The notes: generated by a model from the letters alone, not told the origin. DNA of 25,839 bases from JBIOHJ01 sp044448905 (GCA_044448905.1 JBIOHJ010000035.1:1-25839); one strand, 5' to 3'; positions 1-8,033 are shown, counted from the first letter of the stretch. A program made the numbers and translations.

Positions 1-71
1 ATTTTATGATATATAAAAAAAAAATTATGATGAAAATAAATAAAACGCGTACGCTCCAAAAGGAAGAAGTT

Positions 72-203
72 ATGGAAAGAAATAACAGGCTCGACCCGAA
101 TAACAATAAAAACCTTCAGGAAAAGCCGCTGGTAAAAAAACGTGGTAAAAAAGAACATGATGATGGCTTTGAACATCGTTTGAGCAAAGAAACTGCTGTC
201 TAA
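72..203 (+). CDS. Small basic hypothetical protein (43 aa)
   Basis: Short, highly charged ORF rich in Lys, Asn and Glu, with no membrane segment or recognisable domain. I start it at the ATG at 72 because AGGAAG at 61-66 is a plausible ribosome-binding site. An in-frame ATG at position 6 would add 22 residues but lies in an A-rich tract at the window edge. The middle and C-terminal part (KKRGKKEHDDGFEHRLSKE) has a balanced composition that looks translated rather than random. It converges on the DUF748 gene with a 40-bp gap and no clear terminator. Function unknown. It may be a small soluble protein or a chance ORF. Confidence 0.4.
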   Translation: MERNNRLDPNNNKNLQEKPLVKKRGKKEHDDGFEHRLSKETAV

Positions 204-243
204 GAATTTGTTTTAATTTTTAAGCTCCACCCTTTGTATTTTC

Positions 244-2580
244 TTACAACGCACTCAGGTTTTCCTTACGTTCTTTTTTAAATTTATTCCTCGGGGCTTC
301 ATCATTTAATTCATTCATTTCATGATATGCCTTTATTAAAGGTTCGGGAAATTCGCCTTTGTATTCTATTTTATAAAATGAAAAACCGTTGTAAGGAATG
401 ACGTTCTCACCTGTAGAAATATTTATCCGGTTTTCCACTCCCTTTTCTTTAAAGTAAGAAATAAAAGCGTTTTTTCTTTCTGTATTCAACTGTTTGAATT
501 TGGAATTGATAATATCTGAATCAATAAGCCTGGTACATTTGTCCTGTATGGTAAACAGCAGAGAGTCGTTAACCTGCTTGTTTAAATAATGGATAAACAT
601 AGAATCCTTTACAGACATTTTAGCAACCTTTTCTGAATCCTCTTCACTAAAAGATTCTTTGTTCATATTATTTGCCAACAGGAAATATTTTTTCTTGGCT
701 TCAAAAAACAGGATGTATTCCTTTTCTTTTATTGCATACTGCTGCGGATGAACAGTAATAGATGCATCAGGATTTTCTGTGAGAAATTCTGCCATTCTTT
801 CAATAAACTTTTCCTGGTTATCCGGAACCAGGCTCTGCCGCATCTGCCACTTAAATGTGAGTGATTTCTCAATTTCGGTTTCTATGTTTTTTACCTGTGC
901 TCTGTACGGTGTTGTTGCGGGCTTGACAAAAATATTTTCGACTAAATCTATGAGTATATCGTGCAAATTAAATTGCGGGCTCTTTAAATTTCCGGTTATG
1001 GGAATTTCGTAATCAATAACGTTACCACGCGCACGAATAAAAGACATTATCAAAGGCATAGGAGCCCGTTCTGTATCTTTATTTTTTATTTTCTTGGTTA
1101 CACGCGGGTCAACTATCACCAGGTGATTATCGCTTTGTATGATTCCGTTTCTTACATTCCATGTACCATTGAACTCAAGCGTTCCCCTGTCCAAAGGAAA
1201 AGATGTATATGATATTATGTAGGGATTAAACATGGAAACAGGTAACTTTTGAAAACGATATTGCATATCAAATTCCCCGCTGTCTTTTGGATTAATGCTT
1301 AGCCTTACAGTCGCTTCACCGTACGGCTTAATACCGGAATTAAGAGATACCTCCACGCGCTGGTTATTTTTGTCAATCGAATCTGCAATAACATAAAAAG
1401 GGTTTAAAGCCATAGAAAATTTCTCGCTTATAGAATAATCATTAAATTTTAAATCGCCATTGTAAATCGCCAGGCGGTTAATTTTATAGTCACTTCGAAA
1501 AAAATTTCTCGACATCACTTTTATGTGATTGGCAATTTCAATAACAAGGTTAAATTTAGCGGCATCTGCTTTGGCTGCTGTAATGTTGTCTCCGTTTACT
1601 CCAAAAATAGTTTGCAGGTTATCTAAATAATCATAACGTTCATATTTGAAATAAGGATGACTCAGCGAAATGGAATCGTATAAATATTTATAATTCTTGG
1701 GGCTTATTTCCTTTATAGCTAAAACCAGCTTATCAAACGAGGCATAATCATCTTTCGGATTTTTGCCAAAATGAAAATCATTAATTATAAGTAGCCCTTT
1801 TATAGTAGTATTTTCTTCATCATTAAAGTTTCCTCCTGCATTTATATTTGCATCAAGAATAGCAGAGAAGCTTCCGTAGTTGGTCAAATCTTTAAGGTAT
1901 TGCTCTATAATATTTAAATCAAATTTATGAACGACAATAGCATAACGGTAATCAAGGTTTTTTAAATTGATTGTGAAATTACCTTTCACATCACCGGTTC
2001 CGGTACCTGGTAAAAAAGAAAATTGCGCGGCAGTGGTATCTGCATCCCACCGCTTACCTGTGCTTTCAATATTCACTTTTTTAATAAAGTAGCTTATCGG
2101 GATCAGCTTTTCATGATAATGGAATTCACCATCATTTATTTTCAAGCTTACAATATTAAAATGAACCGGTGCTTTGAGGGTATCGGAAGTGTCTTTGGAA
2201 GAAAATTTTTCAATAAGGTCGTTAAAATTAAAATCTTTTTTGCTTTGAATTATTATTCCGCGCGGATGATCTAATGATAATTCGGTTATTTCATAAGTTT
2301 TAGAAAGCATTTTAAGCATTGCGAAATTTACATTTAAACCATTTGCTGAAAAGAAAACGCTGTCGCTCTTTAATTCATAAATTTTAAAATCGTTGAAATG
2401 AATATAACCGGTAAACGGGTTTACATAAGCCCAGTCCATTGTAATTTTCCTTCCTGTATATTTCTCATCATACTTTTGAACTAAGTATTTTGTGATGGGG
2501 GAAATAAACAAAATAACAACCACCGCGGTGATTACAATGGTACTGATAAAAATAAGGAGTGTTTTTTTTAACTTAGACAT
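244..2580 (-). CDS. DUF748 / AsmA-like envelope protein
   Basis: Protein of 778 aa with one N-terminal membrane helix (about residues 6-28, hydrophobic LLIFISTIVITAVVVILF) followed by a long periplasmic region. The beta-rich repeats, with phrases such as FNDFKIY, GDLKFNDYSI and PYGEATVRLSINP, are typical of DUF748, an AsmA/TamB-like family thought to work at the cell envelope. The C-terminal third carries an OmpA-like helix-strand pattern (a LTENPDASITVHP region), as is usual in DUF748 proteins. An in-frame TTG 12 bases upstream could add four residues; the ATG at 2580 is preferred. The gene is full length and stands alone: the next minus-strand gene upstream is 200 bp away across a repeat-bearing spacer. 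Its role in lipid or outer-membrane homeostasis is inferred from the family. Confidence 0.8.
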   Translation of the reverse strand: MSKLKKTLLIFISTIVITAVVVILFISPITKYLVQKYDEKYTGRKITMDWAYVNPFTGYIHFNDFKIYELKSDSVFFSANGLNVNFAMLKMLSKTYEITELSLDHPRGIIIQSKKDFNFNDLIEKFSSKDTSDTLKAPVHFNIVSLKINDGEFHYHEKLIPISYFIKKVNIESTGKRWDADTTAAQFSFLPGTGTGDVKGNFTINLKNLDYRYAIVVHKFDLNIIEQYLKDLTNYGSFSAILDANINAGGNFNDEENTTIKGLLIINDFHFGKNPKDDYASFDKLVLAIKEISPKNYKYLYDSISLSHPYFKYERYDYLDNLQTIFGVNGDNITAAKADAAKFNLVIEIANHIKVMSRNFFRSDYKINRLAIYNGDLKFNDYSISEKFSMALNPFYVIADSIDKNNQRVEVSLNSGIKPYGEATVRLSINPKDSGEFDMQYRFQKLPVSMFNPYIISYTSFPLDRGTLEFNGTWNVRNGIIQSDNHLVIVDPRVTKKIKNKDTERAPMPLIMSFIRARGNVIDYEIPITGNLKSPQFNLHDILIDLVENIFVKPATTPYRAQVKNIETEIEKSLTFKWQMRQSLVPDNQEKFIERMAEFLTENPDASITVHPQQYAIKEKEYILFFEAKKKYFLLANNMNKESFSEEDSEKVAKMSVKDSMFIHYLNKQVNDSLLFTIQDKCTRLIDSDIINSKFKQLNTERKNAFISYFKEKGVENRINISTGENVIPYNGFSFYKIEYKGEFPEPLIKAYHEMNELNDEAPRNKFKKERKENLSAL

Positions 2581-2696
2581 TGCACTTTGCAAAGGTGAAC
2601 CTCTCTGTGATGAGAAGCATTACACAATTTCAGAAAAAAGTTACATCATTCACACATTCCTCAGCGGAGAGGTTCTCAAGTGTACTGAGCTTTCGT

Positions 2697-2717
2697 GACA
2701 TGCCGGGTTTTGGGTTG
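2697..2717 (+). repeat. Partial copy of the GCGCGACCTGCCGGGT-type dispersed repeat
   Basis: ACATGCCGGGTTTTGGG here matches 16 of 17 bases of the end of the element at 8933-8969. The left arm seen in the other copies is missing. It lies directly beside a 45-bp family-1 repeat (2725-2769) in the same spacer. Confidence 0.5.
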
Positions 2718-2724
2718 TACTTGA

Positions 2725-2769
2725 TTACTTCAGACCATTGCGAAAACCTGCTAAGGGAGACCCTGAAGT
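2725..2769 (+). repeat. 45-bp dispersed intergenic repeat, copy 1 of 3
   Basis: Aligns without gaps to 3866-3910 and 7941-7985; 33 of 45 positions are identical in all three. It begins TTACTTCAG and ends CTGAAGT, so ACTTCAG (2727-2733) and CTGAAGT (2763-2769) form a perfect 7-bp terminal inverted repeat in this copy. It sits in the 201-bp spacer between the DUF748 gene and the barrel gene. Confidence 0.75.
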
Positions 2770-2781
2770 GATGAAGAAATT

Positions 2782-3429
2782 TTAGTTAAGTGAAAGTGAG
2801 ATGTATAAATTTATAACTCCGTTTGTGGCATCGGGAAAAGTATATGTTGTGCCTAAAAAAGTTCTTTCTTTACCAACATTGGTTAATCCGTGATTATACC
2901 GTACTCCCAGGCTGACTGCTTTTAAGTCTATTCCTGCTCCAATTGCTAATCCTGCTTCAAAAGTGTTGTAATCATCCGTATCGATATTTTCTTCAAAATC
3001 AAAAAAATCTATGTTGGATTCATTTTTAACCTTCCCGCTTATCAGAAATGCTGCATACGGTCCCGCATGTATATTAAAGTTTGCTGTAATATTTCCAACA
3101 AACATCAACGGTACTTCTATATAGTTTAAATGAAAGCCCGCAGTACCATTAACAAAAGTGTTATTATAAGTTATTTCCGCTCCCTTGGTGGTATAATATA
3201 ATTCTGGTTGTACGGCAAAATAATCTGTGAGAGGCAGTTTGGCAAACAGACCCACATTAAATCCCGTTCTCATTTTGGTTTCTTCCACATCTTTTGTGTA
3301 AAGGCTGGAAAAATTTACCCCGCCTTTAATACCAAAACGTACCGGATTTGAATCTTGTGCTTTGGTTGAAGCATGCGCAATACAAATAAGCAGTAAGGAT
3401 GTCGCGATTGTTTTAATAGAATATTTCAT
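2782..3429 (-). CDS. Outer-membrane beta-barrel protein (PorT-like, OMP_b-brl_2 type)
   Basis: Protein of 215 aa with a cleavable signal peptide (KTIATSLLLICIAHA, predicted cleavage near KAQ-DS). The mature start RFGIKGGVNFSSLYT and the motifs PLTDYFAVQPELYYTTKGAE, YIEVPLMF and NIHAGPYAAFLISG are characteristic of the small eight-stranded outer-membrane barrels abundant in Bacteroidota (porin family / outer membrane beta-barrel protein). It ends on a barrel strand (VINLYISLSLN), as expected for BAM-inserted proteins. The length is normal for the family. Upstream, CAACTTTG (3463-3470 on the minus strand) is one base off the TAnnTTTG -7 box. The spacer on its 3' side carries two dispersed repeats. 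Its cargo or specific function cannot be read from the sequence. Confidence 0.85.
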   Translation of the reverse strand: MKYSIKTIATSLLLICIAHASTKAQDSNPVRFGIKGGVNFSSLYTKDVEETKMRTGFNVGLFAKLPLTDYFAVQPELYYTTKGAEITYNNTFVNGTAGFHLNYIEVPLMFVGNITANFNIHAGPYAAFLISGKVKNESNIDFFDFEENIDTDDYNTFEAGLAIGAGIDLKAVSLGVRYNHGLTNVGKERTFLGTTYTFPDATNGVINLYISLSLN

Positions 3430-3567
3430 TTATGTTTTTTATTGAATTTGTAATTGCAAAGTTGCGCACTCCAGAAACAATTAGTATTACATCATTTTAG
3501 AAATATGTTACATGATTCACACTTTTAATTTAAAAAAATGGCTGACAATACTGACAGCATTTGTAAA

Positions 3568-3756
3568 TTATCCGAGCGATTTAAGCCATGTAACTACCTC
3601 ATCGCGTGATTTGCCTAACTTTTGCTGCAGCCTTCCTAATAACTCATCATCCTTACCTTCTTCATAACGCAAATCATTGTCGGTAAGATCAGCGTGCGCC
3701 TGTTTTACCTTTCCCTTTAATTCATTCCATTTTCCTTTTAATTCAAGTTTATCCAT
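3568..3756 (-). CDS. CsbD-family stress-response protein
   Basis: Protein of 62 aa opening LELKGKWNELKGKVKQ, the signature of the CsbD/YjbJ family: small, helical, hydrophilic proteins induced by general stress in many bacteria. The following YEEGKDDELLGRLQQKLGKS region and the C-terminal W of VVTWLKSLG also fit, and the length is typical (about 60-70 aa). There is no signal peptide, so it should be cytoplasmic. It is monocistronic, with an AT-rich leader and 138 bp to the next gene on its 3' side. The molecular function is unknown even for the family. Confidence 0.9.
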   Translation of the reverse strand: MDKLELKGKWNELKGKVKQAHADLTDNDLRYEEGKDDELLGRLQQKLGKSRDEVVTWLKSLG

Positions 3757-3865
3757 TGTAGTATGTTTTTTATTTTATTTTACTATTAAATAAATGTGCC
3801 ATTGCCCTCGTTTTAGAAATGAATAGTTGAAAGCCAGGCAGAAGATTTCAAGTACAGAAAGATGA

Positions 3866-3910
3866 TTACTTCAGACCATCGGGAAAACTTGCGAAGTGAG
3901 ACACTTAAGG
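3866..3910 (+). repeat. 45-bp dispersed intergenic repeat, copy 2 of 3
   Basis: Same orientation and length as the copies at 2725 and 7941. It begins TTACTTCAGACCAT and keeps the GAAAAC and GAGA blocks. The terminal inverted repeat is degraded here (CTTAAGG in place of CTGAAGT). Confidence 0.75.
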
Positions 3911-3948
3911 GACAAAAAAAAATTGTTTCCGGTTAATTTGAATTTGTG

Positions 3949-4011
3949 TGCCGGAACTGCCAGTGACAGTGACGGAATTGCACGTTGATGTGACGAAACT
4001 GTGCTTTAATC
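3949..4011 (+). repeat. 21-bp tandem repeat, three degenerate units
   Basis: The units begin at 3949 (TGCCGGAACTG), 3970 (TGACGGAATTG) and 3991 (TGACGAAACTG), an exact 21-base period. The flank and first unit (ATTTGAATT..G..CCGGAACTG) match the array at 8631-8693. Read in the frame starting at 3948 it gives V-P-E-L-P-V-T / V-T-E-L-H-V-D / V-T-K-L-C-F-N, a seven-residue repeat. It lies 72 bp upstream of the membrane-AraC start. Confidence 0.65.
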
Positions 4012-4040
4012 ATGAATATAAATGAAAATAAACAAGATAT

Positions 4041-4048
4041 TAAATTTG
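4041..4048 (+). promoter_or_regulatory. Candidate Bacteroidota -7 box for the membrane AraC gene
   Basis: TAAATTTG fits the TAnnTTTG consensus exactly and would give a leader of about 30 bases before the ATG at 4083. No TTG -33 element is evident at the expected distance, so this is tentative. Confidence 0.3.
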
Positions 4049-4082
4049 CAGGTCAGACAGGCAAGGAACCAATAAAACCACT

Positions 4083-5252
4083 ATGCTGTATTTATCCGGA
4101 GTAGTAATAACATTTTTTCTTTTACTCTTGCTGGCTGGAAAAAAGGGCAAGTCAACAGCCGATATAATTCTTGCCTGCTGGCTTGGAGTTATTGGTTTGC
4201 ATTTGTTTTTATTTTACCTTTTTATTTCCGGAAAAATATATTCGTATCCGTGGCTGCTTGGTACTCATTTTCCGATGCCCCTTATGCACGGACCTTTTCT
4301 GTATTTATATGCAGCAGCATTGACTGGAAATCTTGATATTTCAAATAAAAAATATCTTTTGCATTTTATCCCTGCAATCTTATGCTACATTTATTTAATA
4401 CACTACTTTCTTCTACCTCCCGAACAAAAGGTTTTTATTGTCAGGAACCTGGGCATAGGTTATGAAAAGTTTATGCGTGTAATGGTTTTAACTATAATTA
4501 TTTCCGGTATCATATATTTTACTGTAACAACACTTTTGCACAGGAAGCACAGGCGAAACATATTGAATCAATTCTCCAATACTGAAAAGATTAACCTCGA
4601 CTGGATTCAATACCTCATGTATGGCATCGGGGTTATCTGGCTGTTTGTAATTTTTGGAGAGGATAAACTTATTTTCACTGCAGTTGTCTTCTTTGTTCTT
4701 TTCATGGGGTTTTTCGGAATCAGGCAGACACCGGTTTTTACGACTCATAACCGGGCAGAGAAATTGCCGTTTGATGCCCAAAAGCCAGCGGCAGCAGCAA
4801 ATGAAACTGAAAATCTTTCAGCCATTGAACCTCCGGCAGAATTGAATGAGGAAAAAGGCAAATACCAAAAATCAGGATTGGATGAGTATGAGCTACAGAG
4901 TATTCATGTGCAATTGACTGATTTAATGGCCCGCGAAAAATTATATACCAACCCCGAGCTTACTTTGGGCGATACCGCGCAGCAGCTTCATATACATCCC
5001 AACTATTTGTCGCAGGTAATCAATTCGGTTACAAAAAAGAATTTTTATGATTACATCAATTCGCAGCGGGTGGAGGAATTTAACCGGATTGTTAAGGATG
5101 CAAAAAATCAAAAATTTACATTGCTTTCTTTAGCTTTTGAGTGCGGTTTTAATTCTAAAACTTCGTTCAACAGGAACTTCAGGAAGGTGACCGGTTTATC
5201 GCCTACGCAATACCTGAAACAGATAAATGTGAGTTTTGATCCTGTAAATTAA
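4083..5252 (+). CDS. Seven-TM membrane-anchored AraC-family regulator
   Basis: Protein of 389 aa. The first ~215 residues contain about seven hydrophobic helices (roughly 4-20, 28-50, 65-80, 93-111, 132-152, 175-191, 196-213). A hydrophilic linker rich in Ala/Glu/Pro follows, then a C-terminal AraC DNA-binding domain (about 280-385) with both helix-turn-helix units: LGDTAQQLHIHPNYLSQVIN, then LSLAFECGFNSKTSFNRNFR with the typical TGLSPTQYL ending. This 7TM-AraC arrangement is common in Bacteroidota. The membrane part probably senses an unknown envelope or small-molecule signal. It reads toward the barrel gene at 5427, 174 bp downstream, which is a plausible but unproven target. Confidence 0.9.
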   Translation: MLYLSGVVITFFLLLLLAGKKGKSTADIILACWLGVIGLHLFLFYLFISGKIYSYPWLLGTHFPMPLMHGPFLYLYAAALTGNLDISNKKYLLHFIPAILCYIYLIHYFLLPPEQKVFIVRNLGIGYEKFMRVMVLTIIISGIIYFTVTTLLHRKHRRNILNQFSNTEKINLDWIQYLMYGIGVIWLFVIFGEDKLIFTAVVFFVLFMGFFGIRQTPVFTTHNRAEKLPFDAQKPAAAANETENLSAIEPPAELNEEKGKYQKSGLDEYELQSIHVQLTDLMAREKLYTNPELTLGDTAQQLHIHPNYLSQVINSVTKKNFYDYINSQRVEEFNRIVKDAKNQKFTLLSLAFECGFNSKTSFNRNFRKVTGLSPTQYLKQINVSFDPVN

Positions 5253-5426
5253 GGTTCAGATTTCAGGGAGAAGGTTCATCTTTCCTAATACCTTAAAGTT
5301 CAGCTGGATATTTAATTGTTTTTTGTGGTGCCACCTTACAAGACGGGGCGATGCCGCTTTTGCGTTGATGTTTTTTTGCATCATAATTTTTAAAACAAAA
5401 AAACAAACAATTTAAAAACAAAAAAA

Positions 5427-6236
5427 ATGAAAAACATCAAATTAATTTTAACAGCAGTTGCAGCTTTCTGCACTGTAAATTTCGCATGGGCACATGGCCC
5501 AAATCTCCACATTAATACCAGGTGGAAAGAATGTTCATTCCAGATTGACCCATCACTTACTCAGGAAGCATGGCATCAATTTGCACATGAAGCCGGCCTT
5601 GTTACTTACTTTCGTTCACTGACTGACGCGAAACCATTGGGTGCCGGACGTTTTGAATTTTCTGTCCTTCAATGGAACACAAGGATAGACGAAACGGACG
5701 ATACATGGAATAACACTTTTGTTCATCCGCATTCCGAACATTGGCTTATTGGTGGTGAAGAGCTGCCGTTTCCCGGCCTTATGTTAAGAGCCGGAGTTTC
5801 CCGCAAAGTAGATGTTGCCGCCTACTGGACCATAAGGCCCGGTGCGAATTATGGAGTTGCCGGTGCGCAGGTTCAGTACAACATTATTAATGATACTGTA
5901 AAGAATTGGGCTGTCTCAACCCGCGCCAGCGTTAATTCTTTGTACGGCCCTTCGGATTTAAACCTGTATGTAAGCGGGGTGGATTTACTGGCAAGCAAAA
6001 AGTTCGCAGTTGTTTCCGATTGGGCTTTTATTTCGCCTTATGCCGGTATCTCTTCTTACGCATCATGGGCTCATGAAAAAACAGATGCCGTTAATCTTAA
6101 GGATGAATATGTATCGGGCACACAAGGTATGGTTGGCGCTGTTGCGCAGATTTACATGGTACGTATCGGGGCCGAATACAATTTTTCCAAAGTGAATTCG
6201 TTCTCTTACAAGCTGGGGGTTAACTTTAAATTCTGA
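5427..6236 (+). CDS. Predicted outer-membrane beta-barrel protein, function unknown
   Basis: Protein of 269 aa with a signal peptide (KLILTAVAAFCTVNFAWA, cleavage probably at AWA-HG). The mature protein has alternating amphipathic strands with many aromatic residues (VDVAAYWTIRPGANYGVAGA, SPYAGISSYASW, VRIGAEYNFS) and ends in a barrel-like strand, YKLGVNFKF. The N-terminal half is rich in His and Trp (NLHINTRWKE, WHQFAHEAG, HPHSEHWLIGGEE). I do not recognise the family. The ATG follows an A-rich leader, as is usual in this phylum. Downstream are strong terminator-like hairpins. An outer-membrane location is inferred; the His-rich segment could bind metal, but that is speculative. Confidence 0.7.
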   Translation: MKNIKLILTAVAAFCTVNFAWAHGPNLHINTRWKECSFQIDPSLTQEAWHQFAHEAGLVTYFRSLTDAKPLGAGRFEFSVLQWNTRIDETDDTWNNTFVHPHSEHWLIGGEELPFPGLMLRAGVSRKVDVAAYWTIRPGANYGVAGAQVQYNIINDTVKNWAVSTRASVNSLYGPSDLNLYVSGVDLLASKKFAVVSDWAFISPYAGISSYASWAHEKTDAVNLKDEYVSGTQGMVGAVAQIYMVRIGAEYNFSKVNSFSYKLGVNFKF

Positions 6237-6240
6237 CTTT

Positions 6241-6301
6241 CCTCTCCCAAGGGGGAGGTTTTTTGTTCCGCCAGGCCGAAAGGCCTGGCGGTTTCATTTT
6301 T
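6241..6301 (+). terminator. Double hairpin terminator
   Basis: The first hairpin is CCTCTCCC / GGGGGAGG (6241-6248 with 6251-6258), followed by TTTTTT. The second is a perfect 10-bp stem CCGCCAGGCC / GGCCTGGCGG with a GAAA tetraloop (6268-6291), followed by TTTCATTTTT. Both begin 5 bases or more after the barrel stop codon and would end its transcript. The second could also slow transcripts arriving from the convergent OmpA gene. Confidence 0.8.
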
Positions 6302-6327
6302 GTCAGGAGGAGAATAAAAATTGTTTG

Positions 6328-6376
6328 CAGCGTCTCCGCGATCCCGAAGCATCGGGAGGCGGGAGACACTGAAAGA
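6328..6376 (-). repeat. CTTTCAG/CTGAAAG hairpin repeat, copy with nested hairpin
   Basis: Outer arms 6328-6337 (CAGCGTCTCC) and 6362-6371 (GGAGACACTG) pair with one imperfect position. The loop contains a second hairpin, TCCCGA/TCGGGA (6342-6347 with 6352-6357, loop AGCA). Reversed, it matches the element at 12033-12072 (shared CTTTCAGTGTCTCCCGCC and GGAGACGCTG or GGGGACGCTG). Confidence 0.65.
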
Positions 6377-6399
6377 GCAAAGGTTTTTGTTTTATTACA

Positions 6400-6436
6400 A
6401 CCTGGCAGAAGCGCAAAATGGCGCGACCTGCCAGGT
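6400..6436. repeat. GCGCGACCTGCC-type palindromic repeat
   Basis: ACCTGGCAG (6400-6408) and CTGCCAGGT (6428-6436) are perfect 9-bp inverted arms around a 19-base loop. The right half GCGCGACCTGCCAGGT matches the elements at 8933-8969 and 9657-9693. It lies 10 bp beyond the OmpA stop codon. Confidence 0.65.
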
Positions 6437-6446
6437 GAAATCAAAA

Positions 6447-7706
6447 CTACTTCGCAATTTTTATTACCACTCTCCTGCTTTTTGCTTTTCCTTCTTCCGT
6501 TGTGTTATCACCAATAGGGAACTTCTCGCCTAAACCAATAGCCTGCATCCGGTTTTTATCAATGCCCTTCGAAACTATGTAATCTACTGCTTCTGCTGCA
6601 CGCTTTTCAGATAGCGTCTGATTAAAAGCATCGCCACCGGGTGTGCTGGTATGGCCTTCAACAATTACATTTATTCCCGGGTTATTATTCAGAAACCTAA
6701 CCACATTATCGAGGTTAGCTTTATCATCATCAGTCAACCCTGCTTCTTCACGCTGGAAATAAACAACCAAATCAGGGCAACCATAGTTGCTGGCGACACC
6801 CACAGCATTCGGGCACTTATCAGTTTCATCATTTACACCATCACCATCCGTATCTGGAACAGGGCATCCGGCATATTTTGCAGTACCTGCAATGGCAGGA
6901 CACTTATCAGTTTCATCATTTACACCGTCACCATCAGTATCAGGAACGGGGCATCCGGCATATTTTGCTGTACCCGCCTTGTCAGGGCATTTATCATCTT
7001 TATCCATGACACCATCACCATCACTATCCTTTGATACAGGAGCTACAGGTGCAGGCATGGTTAAAACAGGTGTTTCCTTTTTAACTTTAAAACCTATGGT
7101 GATGCCCACCTGGATGCCTGAGTTTTGCATATCACCTTTTATATCGGTTGAATTAAAAGTAATTCCGGGATTCTTGTCATTAATATTTTGAAAACCGTAA
7201 ATGTATCTGCCGTACACACCAATGTTGTTGGTAATCCAGTACTCCAGTCCGGCAGTGATTGCATTATCAACTCCTTTTATTGACGGTACATTCTCCTCAG
7301 CTTCTAATTGTGTACCTATCAGGAAATCAACTTGCGGACCTATAAATACTCCCAATTTTGGAATTGGAATGAATTTAAACAAAAAGGGAAGAGAAAAATA
7401 ATCGAGCGTTAATGTGGATTCGCTGGCTTCCTCCGAAGTTGTTGACTTCAATTTTGAGCCCATTGGCGAGTACAACAATTCGGTTTGAACAGCAAACTTA
7501 CTGCTAAAGCCAATGTTGTAATAAATTCCACCTGCAAAACCAGGTCTGTAAGATGCCTCCATGTCAGTTAACGAGGGGTCTTTAAAAGTATTCGTTGAAT
7601 AATTAAATCCGCCTTTTATTCCGAAATAGGAATCATCCCATTCACTTTGAGCATGAATTTGCGCTGCGCACACAAATAATGCCATGGTTAGTAATAGGTT
7701 TTTCAT
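6447..7706 (-). CDS. OmpA-family protein with N-terminal barrel and thrombospondin type-3 repeats
   Basis: Protein of 419 aa. It has a signal peptide (about 1-19), an outer-membrane barrel domain (20-208, with YFGIKGGFNYST, FAVQTELLYSPMGS and ISLPFLF-type strands), a Pro-rich linker (211-225), three Ca-binding TSP type-3 repeats (227-311, each DxDGDGVxDxxDxCP) and a C-terminal OmpA/MotB domain (about 312-419). Two TSP3 units are nearly identical 29-residue (87-bp) copies. In the OmpA domain the peptidoglycan-binding motif reads GHTST (351-355) where GHTD is usual, and KSRRV replaces NRRV. The Arg of LSEKRA (369) is kept, so diaminopimelate binding may be weakened. It probably links the outer membrane to the cell wall. 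A good promoter match lies about 70 bp upstream. Confidence 0.92.
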   Translation of the reverse strand: MKNLLLTMALFVCAAQIHAQSEWDDSYFGIKGGFNYSTNTFKDPSLTDMEASYRPGFAGGIYYNIGFSSKFAVQTELLYSPMGSKLKSTTSEEASESTLTLDYFSLPFLFKFIPIPKLGVFIGPQVDFLIGTQLEAEENVPSIKGVDNAITAGLEYWITNNIGVYGRYIYGFQNINDKNPGITFNSTDIKGDMQNSGIQVGITIGFKVKKETPVLTMPAPVAPVSKDSDGDGVMDKDDKCPDKAGTAKYAGCPVPDTDGDGVNDETDKCPAIAGTAKYAGCPVPDTDGDGVNDETDKCPNAVGVASNYGCPDLVVYFQREEAGLTDDDKANLDNVVRFLNNNPGINVIVEGHTSTPGGDAFNQTLSEKRAAEAVDYIVSKGIDKNRMQAIGLGEKFPIGDNTTEEGKAKSRRVVIKIAK

Positions 7707-7772
7707 ATTTTTTATTTTTTATTATTTGCTTACTCTGTTCGGTTTTCAGCTGCCCCGTTTATTTTTAACTCT

Positions 7773-7805
7773 CAAATTTAGCTTATTCATTACTTATCGC
7801 TTCAA
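7773..7805 (-). promoter_or_regulatory. Predicted Bacteroidota promoter for the OmpA gene
   Basis: On the minus strand, TTG (7803-7805) is followed 22 bases later by TAAATTTG (7773-7780), an exact match to TAnnTTTG at a spacing accepted for this phylum. It would give a leader of about 60 bases. Confidence 0.5.
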
Positions 7806-7940
7806 GTGAGCGTTCTTCCGCCTGAGCGCTTAAAGAAGCTTTTATAAGGAGAGATTGGAATTTTCATAATTCAAACATACAAAACTGTTTGTTCAGTTGG
7901 ATAATGTGCTGCGGAATTTATTTCCTGTGCGTCCGTTTGT

Positions 7941-7985
7941 TTACTTCAGGCCATTATGAAAACCTGCGAAGGGAGATTCTGAATG
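7941..7985 (+). repeat. 45-bp dispersed intergenic repeat, copy 3 of 3
   Basis: Begins TTACTTCAGGCCAT and ends CTGAATG; aligns gap-free with 2725-2769 and 3866-3910 in the same orientation. The terminal inverted repeat is partly kept (CTTCAG / CTGAA). Confidence 0.75.
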
Positions 7986-8033
7986 GACAATCTGTATCCT
8001 TACAGGGTAAGCCCCTGCCGTTACCTGTTTGCT

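Larger units (their letters stand above)
3757..4082. other. 326-bp spacer carrying two repeat elements
   Basis: No gene was found between the divergent CsbD and AraC genes. The stretch holds one 45-bp family-1 repeat (3866-3910), three units of a 21-bp tandem repeat (3949-4011) and a candidate -7 box at 4041-4048. The remainder is AT-rich leader sequence. Confidence 0.6.
7707..8033. other. 327-bp spacer with promoter and repeat
   Basis: Lies between the OmpA start and the YdeI stop, both on the minus strand. It contains the predicted OmpA promoter (7773-7805) and one 45-bp family-1 repeat (7941-7985). No supportable gene was seen; the short plus-strand ORF through it is mostly repeat. Confidence 0.6.

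Noticed and set aside
6651..7191. Plus-strand ORFs of 127 and 134 aa opposite the OmpA gene
   Set aside because: They are antisense to the TSP3 and OmpA coding sequence, and their repeats (Ser/Pro/Thr- or Ile-rich) simply mirror the 87-bp TSP3 units.
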